DNA of 64,000 bases, taken from positions 203,801 through 267,800 of the forward strand of contig JAANDG010000149.1 of the NCBI GenBank assembly GCA_036852015.1, in the 5' to 3' direction. This document shows positions 1 through 13,800 of the stretch, in pieces. How positions within the stretch are numbered: the first letter of the stretch is position 1; each line of letters begins with the position of its first letter. This stretch comes from Pelodera strongyloides. Lineage: Eukaryota; Nematoda; Chromadorea; Rhabditida; Rhabditidae. Position numbers and translations under genes: made by a program. The notes under the pieces were generated by a model. The model searched no databases and was not told the DNA's origin. It saw only the letters and a program-made list of their open reading frames with translations.

Positions 1-897
1 TACCGCTTTAAGCTTCTCATTCTAATCCTAATATAACCATACCAACACCTTTAGAACTACATAATTATTGGTATCTGGCGTCGTAGCACTCATTACATTA
101 GTCAACGGGTGAACCTAACTAATCTAGAAAAAAATTAAACGCTCACGGGCGAAACATCTAGCTTTTAATTAGTAAACAATTTGCACTGTTCGGGTTTCAA
201 GTCAGGAAAACAGATTTTGAAATATTAGCCCAGATTCTCGCCTACTGCACCTAGTGTACTTTAGTTGCGTGATAAGTCGCGAGCGGCACGGGCGCAAACC
301 TGGGCCAATACTCAGAAAATATTCTCCTGACCTAAGGTGGCAGCAAAAAAAAACACTTGAGAACAACATAATTGAGAGAGAGAGTTAATAGTTGGAGTGA
401 GACGACAGGCAGTGTGAACCAATGGGGCAGAGATAAAAAAATGGGGAGCGGGGAGTGGTTCCCAGGGACTGCTTCGTGAAACCAGTGGTCGTATGCGCGA
501 AGCCGGGATCAGAATCCTCTGATTCCTAGTATCTCTCTTACCTCCCGCGGAAGGCTTGGGAGGTTACTCCCAGTTTCGTGCATACGACCCCAGGTAACCT
601 TAAAACCTGCTTGGGAGTCCACAAATCCCAAGATATATTCCCCAAGGAATCAATCACGGGGAAGGGAGCAAGCAGCAAACAAAACAACATGAAACGGCTC
701 TCCGCAACAATAGAAACAACATACGAAGAGATTCTACTAAATATACCGCAATAAACTTTAAACAATAACAAAACAAACCTTATTAAATTAGAAAAATCAT
801 AACAAAACCCCTTCATAAAACATTAAAAAAGAACCTAGACACTGCCAACAACGTGTAATGGGGAGGGCGAGAAATGTGCAAACATTCCGACATTCAT

Positions 898-996
898 TTA
901 AAGGGAAGAGATACTCGTTGCTCCATGTGCTGGCGGACGAATGGAGCACTTCTCGCACTTGCACCGAACGGCACAACATACCTACTTTCCCTTTAA
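898..996. mobile_element. Short TTAA-ended foldback
   Basis: It runs from TTAAAGGGAAGAGATACTCG to CTACTTTCCCTTTAA, 99 bp, with imperfect inverted ends of about 23 bp. Confidence 0.5.
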
Positions 997-1152
997 AGGA
1001 ACAACCACAAAGCAACCTACTAATGAGCGCAACCTCACCTAGAACCCCAAATACTCTCTGTTCTCTGTGCTCATTCGCACAACATTACTAAAACACAACA
1101 AAGGAGTAGTATAGAAATCTGAAGATACAAAGTGTAAAAAAAAATAAGCGTG

Positions 1153-1278
1153 TTAAGGGGTCATGCTCACGAAAAAATCAACAGCAGAAACTTCAGTATC
1201 TGCTTGTGGGCTAGGGTTAATCGAAAAAAGCACAGTCTGAAAAGCTGCATATAATTTTTCGTGAGCCTGCCCCCGTAA
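1153..1278. mobile_element. Short foldback with GGTCATGCTCACG ends
   Basis: The left end TTAAGGGGTCATGCTCACG and the right end TTTTTCGTGAGCCTGCCCCC are inverted. It is related to the TTAAAGGGTCAGGCCC family that forms the 62667 element. Confidence 0.5.
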
Positions 1279-2128
1279 ATAAAAAACTCTGTATATTGGC
1301 AGGAGCATTATTGATAACGATTTAGATTCTGTGAATTGCTTGTTGATCGTTTACTTTCCATGATTTCTCAGTCAATCGATAAATCGATAAACAGCCCAAT
1401 CAAGCAGATAAATCGATAAATCAATATCCAGTATCATCCAGAAACTCTCACCAATATACAAGAGGAATTAATCAATATGTTCTCAGGAATAGTAACCGGG
1501 ATTCACACATTTTGGAACTTTTTGAAGGAGAAAAAGAAAATAAGCACTGAAAAGAGCAGTCGTCGAAAAAAAATGGAAACAATAAAATTTAAAAACTTGC
1601 AAACTTCTAACTTATACCAAAACAACGGACTCTAAAAAGTAAACTATAAATTCATCATCAGATGCTCAAATGAAACTCAATTAGTGAAATGTACTGCGTT
1701 TATGCATTTACGGATACTCTACGAATTATTGATCATATATATGAAACTCCGCGCAACTAGAAGGGTTGGCCACATCGGGGCGGAGCACACTGATGCCTTG
1801 CGCGACAAATTTCACTCAAATATACATATGATACAGTACACCTCACCTAACTGGTCTCATTTCAATACAGAGATTTACGGAAAAAAATATAAAAACTATA
1901 AAAACGATGAGCCAACAACAATAGAGAGAAATCATGGATTGGGATCTTAGTTTTGAGAAACGGCGTAGAAAATAATAATAATAATAATAATAAAACGAAG
2001 AACAAACAAACACACTCACACAAATACTCCCACTTATTACAAAAACATCCTAGGTAACAACACTAGAGGATCGGCGAGCGGAGCGGGCCATTACGCTCTC
2101 TCGCTCACTCACTATAAGAGATTCCTAG

Positions 2129-2280
2129 TTAAAGCGGTGCTGCACGTGGTTTTGGAACATATTAGAACGAGACATATATATCCACCCTGCACTTCCAGCA
2201 CATAATATAATGGAATTTTCAGCAAGTCATTGGAATGCAGTGTCCAGCACGTTCCAAAACCACATGCCATATCGCTTTAA
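2129..2280. mobile_element. MITE of the CACGTGGTTTT subfamily
   Basis: It runs from TTAAAGCGGTGCTGCACGTGG to CACATGCCATATCGCTTTAA. It lies 118 bases past the hlh-11 stop codon, so it may be in the 3' untranslated region. Confidence 0.65.
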
Positions 2281-2397
2281 TGCGAGTGACAGCATCAGAC
2301 ACCGCTCTTCCCTCACCGATCCTGTGACTATTCTAACAACTTGTACTCTGAACTTTGATGGTGGTCATCAGCCCTCCCAGTACCCAGTACCATTGAT

Positions 2398-5300
2398 TCA
2401 CCGTACCATCAGGTTCGAAGAATGTGAGGTGGGCGCGGACGGGGGCGTGGCCTGGTTGGCGAACGCGCCGCCCTCCAGATGACGGATCGCGTCGAGGATC
2501 ACGTTGAGCGAGCGATGTGCCGCCACCGAAGAGGCGGTCGTCGGCGGGGTCGACTGCTGCGACGGGGACACCTGCAAATGGACGCGATTGCTCAAATATT
2601 GCCAGATATTGCCAAACGCATGAAAATTACTGATATTGAGCCCTGTTTACAAACATAGACTCATGATAAATAGGTACGTTACGCTGTTCTGCAGCGCGGG
2701 CACAGACCGAACCAGAATTTGCATATAATGCCCAAGACAACGTCTCATACCACTTTAAAATGAAACTGAAACCGCCAACTTACAGAACTGGTGTTGGGTG
2801 TGGTGACCGGCGGAAGCGGGAACGAAAGCTGCGGGAATGCTGCCGCAGTGACTCCAACCGATGCCAGACACGGCGAGGAGGCCATGGAACCGTGCTGCGA
2901 CGAAGCAACCGATGCTGCCATTTGTTGATGCTGCTGTGTTGTGACGCACAGAACAGATGGCGGAGATGTGTCCATTCCTAAACAGCGTAAGCATCAAGAA
3001 TATCAGAGCAACCAGAACCAGCAACCCATTTAGGAGATTCATCTCCAGCATCATAAAGGACGTTTGCGTCAGCTACGTTAAAGGACACAATATAAATTGA
3101 CCATAATGTTCCTAATTTTAAGTTTTAATACAAAAATTTTGTCATGTGGCACTCGTCTCTTTCAGCGTAAAATATTGAAAAATAGACTACGAAACAGAAC
3201 TAAAAGACACAAAAAGCCAGTACGTAGCCGCTGACTCAGATGTACAAGCACTGTCAAAAGTCCAAACTGCAAGCAAAATCAACCAACTAACAAAACACCA
3301 ACCTGGTAATGATGCAGTGGGTCTGATAACCGACACCGATGCCTCCGGCTGGGTGATTGCCAACGACAGAAGCGGCAAATCCGATGGAGTGGAGAACGGA
3401 AGCGCATGCGACTCTTCCTGCAAAGGAAGGCCGCGCATCTCGAGCGCTTGCGGCTGCGCGAGAACGCTCGGCACACACGTCGTGACGGCGGCGACTGGCG
3501 CCGCCGCACTCACGCCATTCTGCTCGGACTTTGGTAAAAGGGCAAGAGATGATTGAAGACCCACCTAGAAAGACAAAATGTTCACGTCACATGTCTCAGT
3601 CATGTAGTTAGGTCATCCCAAAACACATACACACTCTCCAAAATCAATTCTAACCAGACCAGCAAAGCTATCAAAGCTCCCTTCAAATTCAAACTAAACA
3701 ATCGCAAAACCATTTCAGTAAACGAAACATCGGGCCAAAACGCGGCACTCCAAAGTCCACGGCAAAAAAACCCTAGAAATGTGCAAAGCCACGACTCATT
3801 CTTAACAAATTAAACCCTTGATAATAAACATCACCTACCCTTGATAGCTGGTGAAGCTGCGTCTCATATATAAGTCGCGTGTTCCGTTCTCGTTCCAGTG
3901 CCGATTGCAGCTCCTCGATTAGCTGTCGTGACGTGTCATCCGTTGTCGCAGCGGTGGTTGTTATTTGCAACTCACAACAGTCTAAATGTTTCAATAAAGG
4001 ATTATAACGAGTGTGCTGAAACCAACACGATATATCCAAATCATCCACTTACTACAAACTACAAGTAAGGAGAAAGTGATTGTGGTGATGTACTATTGCC
4101 AGCATGTTGCTCATGTTCTCGTTGGGCTACCTGGAGAATGCTCGCGCCTTAAAGCGAAATACCGGTCGGTTTTTGAAACAGATCGAGTACACCAGCTTTC
4201 TTATGCCTATGCAAATGAACATAAATTAGAATAAAAAATCGAGTTAAATTCGAGCAAATTAGCATAAATACGAAAGAATTCAGTTGTCCACGATGCGTTT
4301 CAAAAACTGGTCGGTATTTCGCTTTAAAACCAGATGAGAAAGGGTAAACATCTACATAGTGCATCTCATTTCTACATCACACATGCCGTATACCCGCTAT
4401 CGTGCAATTAGTCATGCTATAGGCGTGTAAACAAAATATAAAGGTGACTCAGCGCGCTCACCGTCTAACCGTCTCTTCTTCCACTGTGCTCCATTTCTCT
4501 CCTCTATCAATCTCTGCTTCTCACCCTGCAGGCTTTGGATAAGCTCGGCCGTTTGTTGGAGTATAGCAGCCTGGAAAAAATTCTAGCGTAAAAGCCATAA
4601 AGCGGTATGACACACGATTTATGAAGCGTACGTTGGACAAATGTATTCCCGTGTATTATACTCAAGTTCAGCGCCGGGGTTTTGACGTTAAATAAGTCAC
4701 ATACTCATAGACGTATTGAGGCAATCAATGAACATATTATGCAAAAGTATAGATAACAAACAGTGTGTGAAGTGTGGTTATAAAAAGTAACAAGAACCCG
4801 GCACCCCTAGGGTAGCCTGGCCCATTTAAACTTTATTTACTGCCAAGTAAGAAAAGCCAAAGCCCACCTTGCTCAGCTTCTCTCCGTCCTTTTTCGGCAA
4901 AAGCGACCGGAGTGCCTGGAAACCAGAGTTGATGCTCTGCATTCGCCGACGCTCGTTACAGTTGGCGATTTGTCGGCGAAGACGCCTAGAAGCGACAAGA
5001 TTACGGTTACGGTCGAGGCGCAACAAACAATGTTTACTTAATGTTAATGTTAGGGCACCTAGACACCTTACGTATATTGTGTTCGATAAACGAAATTGTT
5101 TTGACTCCAATTAAAAGGTTTAAACTTCCACGATAGAGCAACCGCAAACAAAAGCGCCGTGACGGTGGTGTAATAGTCTCCACGGTATGGTACCTTTAAA
5201 AGGAGGGGCTCGCTTCGCGATTCTTAGTTTGTTCTCATTTTTAAGAAGTGTGGAAAAATTCACTCTCAAATATGATTGCAATATCAATTCTTAAGCTCAA

Positions 5301-6334
5301 GTACTCGTTTAGGTATTACATTTTGTCTCCCCACCCCAAAAATACAGTATGTGCTAGAGTAAGTAGAGGGAGCAATGGAAACGAGAGAGAATCGCGGCTT
5401 GCCCTTCAGAAAAGTATTCGTTCCATTATGCAAATTGCAAATTATTCAAGTTCCTTTTATTTAAAATTATATCTTATTTAAAATTATATCTCTACTTACT
5501 CTATACACACCCACTGTATGTTTGGGGAAATGAGACAAAATGAGATATCCAAACGAGTACTTGGGCTTGATATTGGAACCATATTTGACAGTGAATTTTT
5601 TTCACACTTATTAAAAATGAGAACAAACTAATAATCGCGAAGTGAGCCCCTGCGAAGTGATCTTCAAGGCGCAATGTTTCAATACTTGCGTAATAACACC
5701 TTGTTTAATACACAGACGCTAATTGAATTGACTTCATGAAAGGTACGTAACACAGTTGTAACTATAATGGAATATAAACACAAGCTTCATAAGACGAATC
5801 TTGTTGAAAAACGTACCCGTACTAAATGCAAAGGGTCGTCTACTTTGGTCTACTCTGGTCTACTTTCTAATCTAATCATACAGAAATTTGCATACAACAC
5901 ATGGAGGTTCTGTTGCCCGGCATGCATTTCGTAAACCGGATGTTAGATGTTATACTGCTTTAAAATGGAAATAACACAAGTTCAAACATTCTTACCTGTC
6001 CGGATCTGAACATGGTGACACCGCCGCCGACGACGAGTAGGACCCATTTTGCGTCGAGCTACAATTAAAAACAGTATTATTTTATTATTATTATTAATTA
6101 TAATAAAGTGCGCTGTCCAACATGTTCACACTAATTTCACCATGGTAAATAACACAACATGGACCGGAACATATGTTCACTCTCTGTCTTTCTGCCTCTC
6201 GTTCTTTAAAATGGAACAACAGCTGATGGGGAATAAGGGAATTCTTAGAAAAGACAACAGTTGAGGGACGAATGAATAAGTGAAGATATGGAGAAAAACA
6301 GAGCTGAGATAGAGAGAGAGAATTACTGAGGGAC

Positions 6335-6399
<65 letters not shown>

Positions 6400-9284
6400 A
6401 AGATGACAGAAATCAGCAGGTAGTTTCACCTCAACAACTCGAATATAATTTCGAGATTCATCAAGAGAAACTGATAGCTGCCAAATTGCTCTAAAATCCC
6501 TTCAAAACTAAATAACTAAACAATCTAGCACTGCGGCTTGCAGCAGTTACCATCATATATTTTCTGAACTTGATAACCTGTTAAGATCATCCTATACACA
6601 CACACTTGTAATTTTGTCATTTTCGGTAAAAAACGTTAGTTCCACAAGTTTCATTCAAAAAGTTATGTAGAATTATCCCACCCAGTACACTCTTATATTC
6701 GTGTATTCATTTTCATTAGTATACTCTCCATATCAGTAAGCCTCTATGCTTCTGCCTTCTGCCAAGCTTCATGTCACTAGCTGGCCAACTTTTTGCTAAA
6801 TCAAGCATATCACCGTGCATAATTATTGTGTATTGATCGTATATCAAATCAGCTGCACATCGCATTCGCATGGAAATAGCATTAGTCTGTCATCAATGAA
6901 GTCAGACGCAGAAAAAGATGAAGCTTATAGGTCTAGAGACTAAGAGATTCAGACACTTGAGACAAGTCAGAAGTGTGTGGAGATAGCAGACTCCGAGACT
7001 CAGACATACAGACAGACATTAGAGTCAATCCAGAAGCTCATAAAGACCCATAGACGCAGACACATAGAGATGCAAAAAAAAAGAAAAGAGTGCAACATCG
7101 GAAAGGCAAAAAAAAAGAGAGCACGGCGTAGAGGAAGAGAGGGCAAAAAAGTGGACAACCCCAAGTGAGAGAATGGGGGCTCAGCTGACTAGTACAAGGG
7201 GCAGACGGAAACGAGAATGAGAGAGATCAGAGATGCAAGAATACACACCAACAAACTTGAAAACCCCCGCTCGATGCTAAGCAAGACTAAAACCAATACC
7301 CAAATGCGCCACTATTTTTCGACTGTCTTAACAAACCGTAATCGTAATATAACAACCTATTCTGTTTTTTTTAACGCAGCCGGTAGCCAACTTGAATTAA
7401 ATATAGTTACGCGCATATGTCGGCTAAAGTGCTATTCATTCATGCGCATGCATAAAAAGATTATAGTAAATAAAGGTCCGTAGTTCTCGTTTACGCGTAT
7501 GAATACAACTTTTTACTTTTTCAATTAAAGGGTACAACTTTCGCAATGCCCAACTACAACTGCTATTTAAAAATACAATCGTCGCAAGCGTGGTTGATAT
7601 AGTAAAATTGTCAGACAAGAGACAAGCATTCCATTCGCGAGTTGTAGTCGCAAAAAAGTAAGCTCCAACCCAAAACCAAAAGAGCTAGCCAGCTATCCTA
7701 ACCCTAACCCCTCCCTCTCCAAAAGGCCAAGTGCCATTTTCTTTCTATATAAACAAGCATAAAACATGCAATAAACACTCAAAGTACAAAACGCTCACTT
7801 GGATATATGCAAATGGGAGGGCGGGGCCAGTGGATTGGCCAGCGCATTCGCCAGTTGATGTTGCGTCTGGGTTGACCATCCATGCATGGGATTCGTCGGC
7901 GAGAGGTCGCCCATATCCTCGCCCGAGTCGACGATATCAACCTGAAACACAGTATTCCATTACTATAATTGGCCAGCAAGAGGACTAACCTGGGCATAAA
8001 CCAATCAGGGTACAAATTCCGTGCGCAAATGGATGTGGTCTCTTTAGCTTATTGATAGACAGTTGTAATAAAACACCATGTTTCGGTCAAATATATTAAT
8101 TTCGAATTGCTTCCGAAGGTGGTCACCAATCCGGAGGTGGTTCATGCGTGCTTTCACGCTGCACGCACCAACCTGTACCCCTGAAACCAATGCGTAAAAT
8201 AACGAATCAACCATCTCCGGAAACCACTACCAATTTATATGTAATAATTTGATGAAACATATTGTTTTCACGCCGACCATATCCGGAACCATTTTAATTT
8301 TAAAATGTATATATTTGCATGAAACATAGCGTTCTTAGCCCCACGTTACGCATCGGACTTATACCGCCCAAATGAGCCTGGGCCTGTGCCTAAGCCTAAC
8401 TGAAACCAAAAACCGAGATCGTGAGCAGGTTAGGCCGTCTAATCCAGATTCAGACCCACATAGAGCAACTCCCTGAACTCCCTCTCTGTGCTGCATATGC
8501 ATCCAAACTACCATTTCTTATTCTTCGGCTCTAAACTTTACCAATTAATATGGTATGATGATACCTACACGCACACAGACAGACACACACTGACTTGAGT
8601 ACAGACCAGTGACCAGTTGCCTATGGCCTATGAAACTGACTACTGACTACGCATACGGACCAAAACAAGGACTGAAAACTGAAAGTGCCAAAAGTAATCA
8701 ACTATGATCAAAAACTCAACAAGACCTGCTGGCCTGCTGCATGAGCAATGTCAAAATCAGACTATCGAAATTTGGTGACAATTCGGGTTATCTTACAGTA
8801 TGACAGTACAGTATCAACAGTACTCCAGTTCTCCAGTATATACAGCACATGTCAATTACTACTGACTACTCACAGCTCACAATTTCTTAATAATAATAAT
8901 TGGGGAGGATATAGACACCAACCTCGCCATGGGGTTCTGGTTGAATTGGTACGCGGACTTATACAGATACACGCGTTTGTATAATTAGGATAATAAAGGC
9001 GCTTAAAGCGAATTACCGGCCGATTTATAAACGCATCGTGGACAACTGAATTATTACGTAATGATGCTAATTTGCTCGATATTTTATTCGAATTTATGTT
9101 CATTTGCATATGCTGCATATGAATTTGCTCGATGCGTTTCAAAAACCGGCCAGCATTCCGCTTTAAACAAAAATATAGAAACTCTAACCTCATCGTCGCA
9201 TTCCTCCACGTCGACCAATCGATGATCGTTGTCCACCATCAGAAGAGAGCCACCTCCATTCGCACACACATCAGATCGCACCAT
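2398..9284 (-). CDS. hlh-11: AP-4/TFAP4-type bHLH transcription factor
   Basis: This gene encodes a nuclear bHLH factor of the AP-4 family, which binds E-boxes as a dimer. I read nine exons on the minus strand: 9284-9189, 7941-7799, 6058-5996, 4985-4868, 4570-4462, 3981-3839, 3564-3303, 2977-2784 and 2571-2398 (stop TGA at 2400-2398). All phases match, giving about 433 residues. The basic region and helix 1 lie at about residues 101-140, with IANCNERRRMQSIN and then LLPKKDGEKLSK. Helix 2 continues in the next exon with AAILQQTAELIQSL. A second helical stretch (LIEELQSALERERNTRL) resembles the AP-4 leucine zipper, and HRSLNVILDAIRHLEG lies near the C-terminus. The start ATG directly follows a CTCTTTAG acceptor, so it may be a trans-splice site. 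Alternatively, a 63-nt open block at 9732-9670, flanked by splice signals and in phase, may be an upstream coding exon. The family assignment is firm; the first exon is less certain. Confidence 0.93.
4149..4327. mobile_element. Short TTAA-ended MITE (GAAATACCGGCC family)
   Basis: It runs from TTAAAGCGAAATACCGG to GGTATTTCGCTTTAA, 179 bp. Internal inverted pieces read GTTTTTGAAAC and GATGCGTTTCAAAAAC. It lies in an hlh-11 intron. Confidence 0.75.
5197..5662. mobile_element. Foldback element, about 465 bp
   Basis: Two inverted arms of about 165 bp begin GGGGCTCGCTTCGCGATT and end AATCGCGAAGTGAGCCCC. They share GTTTGTTCTCATTTTTAA and GTACTCGTTT near the centre, with a spacer of about 120 bp. 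It lies in an hlh-11 intron. Confidence 0.75.
6331..6400 (+). repeat. AG and ACAG microsatellite
   Basis: (AG)n followed by (ACAG)n in an hlh-11 intron. Confidence 0.9.
9003..9166. mobile_element. Short TTAA-ended MITE (GAAATACCGGCC family)
   Basis: It runs from TTAAAGCGAATTACCGG to CAGCATTCCGCTTTAA, with the family's GATGCGTTTCAAAAACCGG inner end. It lies in the first hlh-11 intron, just downstream of the exon at 9284-9189. Confidence 0.75.
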
Positions 9285-9669
9285 CTAAAGAGCAAAACGG
9301 TTTTTAAAGCGACATTGTACGTGGTTTGTGGAACACATGTCGGACATCGGCTATCTGCATTCCCTTTATAAGAAAATGTTATGCCCGACGATTAAGCGGT
9401 AGGTTACCAAGTGCGCACACCTGACCGGTAGGGTGAATGTATGATATAATACGCGGGAAGTGAGTGTCGATTATAAGCTTTGAGCTGTGAACCCTGACAT
9501 ACCATACCATGTATCGGCTTATCGGCTACTAGTCCTTCCCACACAACATTACGCTTACATCTTCGAATTTGTTTCTATTCAATGAATACATACCGCACCA
9601 CTTTAACATATTAAGAAAAACACTAACATTAATATAGTAAAATAAACAGTAAGAAAAAGAAACTCCCAC

Positions 9670-9732
9670 CTTTCTACTTCTAATCGGGCAGGGGATGTCT
9701 CCGCCGGTGGGCTGGGGCCAAGATGAGGAGCA
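9670..9732 (-). CDS. hlh-11: Possible extra 5' exon of hlh-11
   Basis: A 63-nt block is open in the frame that would join hlh-11 (21 codons, Ser/Pro/Gly-rich). It has an ATTCCAG acceptor on the upstream side and an AAG/GTGGGA donor on the downstream side, and its phase fits the exon at 9284. It has no start codon, so a further upstream exon would be needed. The alternative is that the block is intronic or untranslated and translation starts at 9284. Confidence 0.35.
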
Positions 9733-10579
9733 CTGGAATACGTCAGTAAATAATAAAAATTATTATTATTATAAATAGTAATAATTATAATTATAATTAT
9801 TATAAATACTAAAAAAACGATTATTCATATTTAAATACAACAAAAATAGTAGGAGGAGGAGACAAGGGTCTGCCGCAGCAGGTTATCATCAAAAGGAAAT
9901 AGGGACGGAATTTAAAAAAGCATATTACCAACAAAACAGAAATCGCAACAAGGAAGAGAAGATACACTGCTATACCTATACGCCTCACCAACACATAAGC
10001 TAAATTATTATTGGAAAAGTGCTCCAATGCAGGAAACCCCGTAGAAGAACCAAAATTGGTAGCCCCCAATGTTTCACAGTTTCACTAAAAATTAATATAC
10101 AGCCACAAGTTCTTTACGAACTTAACTTCTCGATCAACTCGCGCATGCACTCCAACTCCAGTTTTATGCAATTAATTTACGCCCAGAGTGGTAAATATCA
10201 TAACAAACTTGGTATGATGTTATGAAGTTTTGTTATATTGTTATACATCCAAGTGACACCTCTCTATACGCTTAACTGACTTAACTCACAAAGGCAAATG
10301 GCTTTAGACCAGAGGGAAACAAAAAGTTGACTAGATTAGTTCACATTCGGCTTCTTCATAACCCATAGTCTGCAGTTTCTTATCAGCTGAACTGCAGAAC
10401 GCGCTATTCTCGCAACAGATGGAGGCTGAGGTCTGACAGATAGACAAAGGTGCATAACAATAAAAAGGCATGAAAAGTTTCATTTATAGGCAATAAGAAG
10501 TCATAAGTGTTTCAGAGATACCTCAACTCGTAACTAAAGAATATAAACTTGCATATACAAGTGCAGAGCATGAAGGGAT

Positions 10580-10850
10580 AAGTATAAGAGTAAATGGCTG
10601 AAGGGCAAAAAGGTAGATAGATAGATGAAGCTCTATTGTATGGATCAGACATGATCAAAATTAATTAGAACATGTCGTTGTTATGTTATGTTAACTATAA
10701 GAGTAAATGTTATGTTATGTTAACTATAAGAGTAAATGGCTGAAGGGTAAAAGGTAGATAAAAGGTAGATAGATGAAGCTCTGTGCTCTGCTCTATCGCA
10801 AACACAGCACGCATAGATAAGGATCATATATGATCAAAACGAATGAAATA
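10580..10850 (+). repeat. Local duplications
   Basis: AAGAGTAAATGGCTGAAGGG and GGTAGATAGATGAAGCTCT recur about 140 bp apart. ATGTTATGTTAACTATAAG is also repeated in tandem at about 10680-10738. Confidence 0.6.
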
Positions 10851-12359
10851 AACCCTAATAATAAACAAGCGTGGCGATATCATCAGCTCACGGAGCAAAT
10901 CTCAAATAGGAAAAGATAAAGACGACTACATGTGGAGAGAAAAAGTGGATATTCGCATGCGCTGAAAATTATATCCATAAATCCATACGAAGAGACCTTT
11001 CCAAAAAAGGTTCGCTACACATGGCTGAGATTAATAGTCATTTCCCGCTGCCAAGAGATAAGCAAAAAGCAAACATAAATATCAACGAATCAACGAAAAT
11101 TACAGTTAAATTAAGCATTTCCCACTGCGGCATATACGACTTTTAGGATGACATATACGAAATAAACACGGCCAATACACATCCAGCAAATAGCAATACA
11201 TCACGCACATCATACATACATCTAACAGTTCAAATCTATGAAAATCACGCTCTTCAAATCAAGCGCGGCTGTGCTAACGCTGTCAAAAGTTCAGTATCAA
11301 TGCTAGATCAGTTCTACATGAATCTTAAACATTTTGCAACATTTTCTACATAAAATAGCATTAAAATGTGTACGATCAGGTGATCGGCCAGCCGTTCGGT
11401 GATGCACATTTAGGCCAAAAATACCAAGGAAGTGACCGACGACTGGCAAAAGAGACCGCGACTGAGAGAGACCGCGACGCAGCCGGGCCGCGATGCGGCA
11501 CTCTCTACGTCTCTTCCCACTCCATCTCTCTAAAATTGATGCTAATTTGCTCCACCCCGGACTCTCGTTTCACTGCATTGCTCTCTCTACTCCCTCATCC
11601 GTCTCGCTCCTCTGCTTCTCCAGCAAACAACCAGCTCTCGCCTACCTAGCCGCCAGCACCCTCTTCACACTCTGCTCTCTAGCCGACAAGAGTCAGAGAA
11701 GCATACAACGAGGAAATAATGATATACGGTAAGCGAGCAGAGAACACACAGAGAGGCGTCCGTATGTATGCTAATTCCCAAGAGCGATCTAGCGGCGAAA
11801 GCGCGACAAAGCGACGTCGCGAGCCTGCCGCCGAACGGCAAGCAACCAGCTGAAAAGACAGCTGGAAAAAGGCGAATAGAGATGAAAAAAGATGGCCTGT
11901 GGGTTTGCGATTTGCAGGGTGTCTTTTGGATTAGATAGTGTGGTTAAGGGGGAGGGAGAGAGAGGGGAGGGAGAGAGAGAGAAAGAGAGAGGGATAGAGC
12001 GAATAGCAGGGAAGCACGAAAGCAGCGCTTCATGCACGTTTAGATATCTACGCTTGGACGAAAAAATGTGGCCTATCGGTGAAAACGACAGCTGCCAATC
12101 GAATGATGATCATGCCCGCATGCTTACACGGAGGTGATAGGGTCAAAAATGCTGATAAGCAGGCGGGCAGGTGGGTGAGGGACCGCGCGGTGCGGGGCTT
12201 TTCGCAGGGAACCCCGGGAATCCCACGTCGAAAAAGTACTGGCAAACACCCGGGGTATTTATTCAAATGGTGTAAAAAAATGCTACCTTATAGTTTTTCA
12301 TTCAAACAGGATCAATTACATTCGCCCCCACTGATCTCGCTCGTGGGCGCACTTGTAGA

Positions 12360-12825
12360 ATAACTTGCAGAGGGATGGCGGCAGGCACTACATAACTCCA
12401 TATGCACGCCAACTGTGCGCCATGCTTGCGGTAGGCACTCTATATGCACGCCAAAGGTGCGCCACACTTGCGGTAGGCACTTTATATGCGCGCCAACAGT
12501 GCGCCACACTTGCAGCAAGTGGAATTGGCAGGCGCCCATGTGCACCCTACGCGCAAAGCTATGTCCGCCACCCGCGCTGGCGGACTACTATCTTGCACGT
12601 TGACTGAGCACTTATCCGCGTTCTGAACAGAAATATATCCATTGGCCCTAGCACTACGCCGCACAACAACATTACCAAATATCTGATTGAGATCGGCGGC
12701 TGCGCGGCGAAAACATGAAAAAGGATGCACGGCGAAAACATGGCGCAAATTTTCCGAGGACGGCAGTTGCGCCATATATGCGCCAACTGAGGGTGCACAC
12801 CATTTTTGCACCCTTGACCTTGACG
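12360..12825 (+). repeat. GTGCGCCACACTTGC tandem and dispersed repeats
   Basis: Three units of about 50-60 bp (GTAGGCACT, TATATGCACGCCAA, GTGCGCCACACTTGCGG) stand at 12400-12520, with related pieces to 12825. Similar words occur at 13050, 20840-21030 and 59345-59410. Confidence 0.6.
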
Positions 12826-13424
12826 TGCCCCCGCAAATGTAGTCTGCCGCTTCGATCCGATAAACCTTGTTAAATATTTACGCGAATTTTCCCGCCGACG
12901 GTGCACAGGTACAGGTCCTCGTAAACACTTTTTTCTATATCACAGGTAATTATGATCACGCCAACTAGCCTTGACTAGTACTCAATCGTCCAGGGGAAGT
13001 TGTTTCTCACATAATATATATTCACAGAAGCAACACTACACAAAAAGGTGCGCGCAAGTTCGGCGCCCAGAGCGCGCGGCTGATTACCCAGTGAGCGCGT
13101 CGTTCACCCAGCCAGGAATGCACAAACGAGGACATTTTGCTTCCAAAACGCAGCATTTTTTTATACGTAAACTAGTTGACATTCAAGAGACTTTTGATAT
13201 TTGATATTTGACAAGGTTAAAGCTTTTTTGCACTAGCGGTATATGAGGGTGAAGGGGTCTCGATGTATGATAGGATTTCATTGCAAGAATAGAACAATTT
13301 ACAGTATTTTGGAACTACATAAATAAACTATTCAAGTGTAGTTCCAAAATAGGATAGGTTTTTTGGCATACATCGCAACCCCACTTGCGCACCACAGAAC
13401 AACATGGAAAAAATACAGATCACC

Positions 13425-13800
13425 GCTCATCAAATATGTTTGGTGCGCAGTGTATATTATTTTGAGGAGTTCGGTGAGTTATATGAACGGAATATGATGA
13501 GAGAATCGCACAATCACACAGGAAACCCAAATAATTGCCGAAACCACAGAAAAAAACGTCGTTGGCCCGTAACCAAATGGTTTTTACCGAAAAACCCATC
13601 TTGTGACAGGTTCGTGACAATTTGGTGACCATTTGATGACGGTTTTTGGATGAAACTTGGTCACGGATTGGTCACGAGTTGGTCACCAAATGGGCACCTA
13701 CCAGTGAACCGTCATCAAATGGGTTCACCCATTTCCTATGGAGTTCTTTAGGCACACAGGACTCATCAGAATACGCTGCACACCAAACATATCAGCTGAG
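13425..13800. mobile_element. Foldback with CAAATGGTGACC repeats inside
   Basis: Inverted ends AATATGTTTGGTGCGCAGTG (13433) and GCTGCACACCAAACATAT (13776) enclose a core rich in GGTGACC/GGTCACC and CCATTTGATGACGG words. The core is related, in inverted orientation, to 57970-58205 in acy-1. Confidence 0.55.

Larger units (their letters stand above)
1..2128. other. Spacer downstream of hlh-11, no gene seen
   Basis: AT-rich sequence with two small TTAA foldbacks (898 and 1153), an inverted pair around GTCGTATGCGCGAAGC (about 486) and TTTCGTGCATACGACC (about 573), an AAT-type microsatellite at 1970, and no convincing exon. Confidence 0.6.
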
